Shown here: positions 6,323 to 7,699 of the stretch, in pieces
Layout: each line of letters starts with the position of its first letter
Numbering within the stretch: the stretch's first letter is position 1
Source of the DNA: Dehalococcoidia bacterium
GTDB lineage: Bacteria; Chloroflexota; Dehalococcoidia; Plut-88900
NCBI GenBank assembly: GCA_012270635.1
Contig: JAAXHX010000112.1
Coordinates: forward strand, 4,064 to 11,762
Length of the DNA: 7,699 nt
Reading direction: 5' to 3'
Position numbers and translations under genes: made by a program
Notes under the pieces: model-generated
Databases searched by the model: none
Seen by the model: only the letters and a program-made list of their open reading frames with translations
What the model was told of the DNA's origin: nothing

Positions 6323-6607
6323 ATGACTGCAGAGCGGGCCAAATCGACGATTTTCATAGACAACGATAGGGTCAGGGTGCTGGAGTGGCGGTTCGCACCA
6401 GGGGCGGAAGTGGGACATCACCGCCACGGCCTCGACTACGTTGTGGTTCCGATAATGGACGGCGAGATACGCGTGGTCACGTCGGAAGGGGAGTCGGTGA
6501 ACCGGCTTAGGGTCGGGCGGCCTTACTTCCGGGAAGCGGGAGTCGAGCACAACGTGATAAACGCGAACGACGGGGAGTTCGCGTTTATCGAGGTGGAGAT
6601 CAAATAG
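6323..6607 (+). CDS. Small single-domain cupin
   Basis: This is a 94-residue single cupin barrel, likely cytoplasmic and metal-binding. Cupin motif 1 is at about 26-47: PGAEVGHHRH supplies His33 and His35, followed by Asp38 where many cupins have Glu, then YVVVPIMDG. Motif 2 is at 65-80, GRPYFREAGVEHNVIN, with His76 as the third histidine ligand and Asn80 closing the motif. The HxH-x-x-D/Y-VVVP pattern resembles small cupins reported next to amino-acid or carboxylate catabolism genes (BauB-like), but the function is unknown. It starts 15 nt after hisA, with GGGAG about 8 nt before the ATG, and is the last gene of the plus-strand run. It might be a dioxygenase, an isomerase or a ligand-binding accessory protein. 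The fold is confident, the role is not. Confidence 0.8.
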   Translation: MTAERAKSTIFIDNDRVRVLEWRFAPGAEVGHHRHGLDYVVVPIMDGEIRVVTSEGESVNRLRVGRPYFREAGVEHNVINANDGEFAFIEVEIK

Positions 6608-6636
6608 GCGCCCCTAGCACCTCTTCGGCTAGCGCC
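6607..6636. terminator. Possible bidirectional terminator hairpin between convergent genes
   Basis: GGCG (6607-6610) pairs with CGCC (6633-6636), and CTAGC (6614-6618) pairs with GCTAG (6628-6632). The stem has 9 bp, a 3-nt CCC bulge on one side and a 9-nt loop. It starts at the cupin stop codon and includes the stop of the ABM gene. There is no clear T-tract on the plus side (AGTTATCG); on the minus side only TATTTG follows. The position is right for a shared terminator, but the sequence is not a classical rho-independent one. Confidence 0.35.
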
Positions 6637-6940
6637 AGTTATCGTCGGAGGGGTAGACGTTGGTGCAGAGGGTGCGGGAGTAGGGCTTGGCCAGCCAGTC
6701 CTTGGTAGTGTCCCGCCATTTCACGAAGTGGGGGGCCTCCCTGTGGGCTGCGATCGCGGCCTTGTCCATGTAGACCTCGTACAGGTGGATGCGGTTCGGC
6801 TCCTCGTTGTCCTGAAGCACGTCGAACCGTAGGCAACCGGGCTCGTCATCGTTGGCGCCCTTGGCATCCAGAAGCAGCTCCTCGATGAAACGTTCCTTGT
6901 ACTCGGGCTGGACGTCTATGGTCACCAGCAGGGCTATCAT
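6629..6940 (-). CDS. ABM-domain protein, putative quinol-type monooxygenase
   Basis: This 103-residue protein of the antibiotic biosynthesis monooxygenase (dimeric alpha/beta barrel) family relates to small cofactor-free quinol monooxygenases such as YgiN and to AI-2 processing LsrG-like proteins. It has the family pattern: first strand IALLVTIDVQ (2-11), the helix EYKERFIEELL, then DEPGCLRFDVLQD (32-44), NRIHLYEVYMD (49-59), and the helix AIAAHREAPHFVKW (62-75) that carries the conserved His and Trp positions. The C-terminus is short. The ATG at 6940-6938 is preceded by GAGGAG at good spacing. It lies 36 nt downstream of the oxidoreductase gene in the same orientation, so the two are probably cotranscribed. 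The substrate cannot be told from sequence. Confidence 0.82.
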   Translation of the reverse strand: MIALLVTIDVQPEYKERFIEELLLDAKGANDDEPGCLRFDVLQDNEEPNRIHLYEVYMDKAAIAAHREAPHFVKWRDTTKDWLAKPYSRTLCTNVYPSDDNWR

Positions 6941-6976
6941 GGGTTTCTCCTCGATTTGTAGTGTCGGGTCCCGGGG

Positions 6977-7699
6977 CTACAAGGGGAGGGCAACGGCCTG
7001 CCCCGACTGCGCGCTCCGGGTCACGGCCTCCGTGAACTCCATGTACTTGACGCCGTCTTCGAAGGAGGTCAGCTTGATCTTCTCCTGCCCCCGTATGGCG
7101 CCGACGAACTCTTCCTCCACCTGCCAGCTTCCCCGCTTCTCCGGGGCGATGCTGATCTCCTCCAGCGCCGAATCGCCTTTCCGTCCGCCCATGATGGTCT
7201 GCCCCGACTTGTCAATGAACAGGCTCCCCTCCGTGCCGTTTATCCAGATGCCCGACTCCTGGCCCAGCCCGATTACCGAGCTTATCCTGATCCGGGCCTG
7301 GGCCCCAATGGCCATGCGGCAGATCACGTCCACGTGGTCGGGGACGGTTACGAAGCCGAGGTTCCCGGCGTCGTCCCGGCGAATGGGCACGTTCACCGTC
7401 GTCATCGCCATGACCTCGGATGCCGGGCCGACCCAGCGGATGAGGGCCTCGTACCAGATGCCCATGTGCATTATATTCAGTCCACTGAGCTCCCTGCTCT
7501 GACGCCAGGCAATGGGGGAATCCCTTTCCAGGAACTGGTCGCCGTTCACGTTCATGTCGATGGCCAACACCTCTCCCAGGTACCCGTCGGCGACCAGGGA
7601 CCGGACGGTCTCGTCGATGGCAAAGGTGAAGGGAGAGGGGACTATCTGGGTGACGACGCCGGGGCGCTCATTGGAGGCGTCGAACATGGCGTGGGCCTC
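6977..7699 (-). CDS. Gfo/Idh/MocA family oxidoreductase, N-terminus beyond window
   Basis: This is the C-terminal part of an NAD(P)-dependent dehydrogenase of the Gfo/Idh/MocA family, which acts on sugars, inositols and related polyols. The frame is open to the right edge, with 240 codons visible; four in-frame codons precede the first ATG at 7687, so that ATG is internal. The N-terminal Rossmann domain and the EKP catalytic motif (about 120 residues) are not in view. What remains is the substrate-binding alpha/beta domain: the helix after the EKP region, the conserved DGYLGEVLAIDMNV strand, a W-R motif, the GLNIMHMGIWYEALIRWVG segment equivalent to the family's G-x-x-x-D-x-G-x-H helix, and the usual GTEGSLFID strand. 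The histidine in NIMHMG is the likely active-site residue. The family is secure; the substrate is unknown. Confidence 0.85.
   Translation of the reverse strand, partial: EAHAMFDASNERPGVVTQIVPSPFTFAIDETVRSLVADGYLGEVLAIDMNVNGDQFLERDSPIAWRQSRELSGLNIMHMGIWYEALIRWVGPASEVMAMTTVNVPIRRDDAGNLGFVTVPDHVDVICRMAIGAQARIRISSVIGLGQESGIWINGTEGSLFIDKSGQTIMGGRKGDSALEEISIAPEKRGSWQVEEEFVGAIRGQEKIKLTSFEDGVKYMEFTEAVTRSAQSGQAVALPL

Noticed and set aside
1..7699. CRISPR array, tRNA, defence or phage system
   Set aside because: I saw no regularly spaced repeats, cloverleaf-like segments, nuclease or helicase genes, or phage proteins on either strand.

Overview
This is a GC-rich bacterial window with compact gene spacing, ordinary metabolic genes and one short non-coding gap. 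There is no rRNA, tRNA, CRISPR array, phage gene or intact transposase. The mix resembles environmental Chloroflexota (SAR202/Dehalococcoidia-like genomes): a carboxylate-type MFS carrier, an L-2-hydroxyglutarate oxidase, an amidohydrolase-2 protein, small cupin and ABM proteins, and a Gfo/Idh/MocA oxidoreductase. That placement is an inference from gene content only and is weak.

Layout, left to right. (1) Positions 1-916, minus strand: threonine synthase with an N-terminal zinc ribbon. Its C-terminus is cut by the window edge. It has a good sigma70-type promoter at 1015-1043. (2) Positions 917-1328: the divergent intergenic region. It holds that promoter and a 140-bp relic of an insertion sequence (1049-1188), with imperfect TG...CA terminal inverted repeats around the last ~30 codons of a DDE transposase. 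About 140 bp follow in which I see nothing. (3) Positions 1329-6607, plus strand: a tight run of six genes with gaps of -22 to +38 nt. They are an MFS transporter, an L-2-hydroxyglutarate oxidase (LhgO type), an amidohydrolase-2 TIM-barrel hydrolase/decarboxylase, HisH, HisA and a small cupin. A strong REP-like palindrome (1381-1418) lies in the 5' end of the MFS reading frame. (4) Positions 6607-6636: a hairpin spanning both stop codons of the convergent gene pair, possibly a shared terminator. (5) Positions 6629-7699, minus strand: an ABM-domain monooxygenase-like protein, preceded in the same orientation by a Gfo/Idh/MocA oxidoreductase whose N-terminus lies beyond the window.

How the genes may work together. 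The first three plus-strand genes look like a small catabolic cassette for a (2-hydroxy)carboxylate: uptake, FAD-dependent oxidation, then metal-dependent hydrolysis or decarboxylation. They are followed by two histidine-biosynthesis genes, hisH and hisA, without the usual neighbour hisF; a cupin gene takes that place. The minus-strand pair looks like part of a separate oxidative or sugar-catabolic operon.

I did not find a clearly new system. The points most worth a second look are the IS relic, the palindrome at the MFS start, and the split hisHA pair embedded behind a catabolic cassette.
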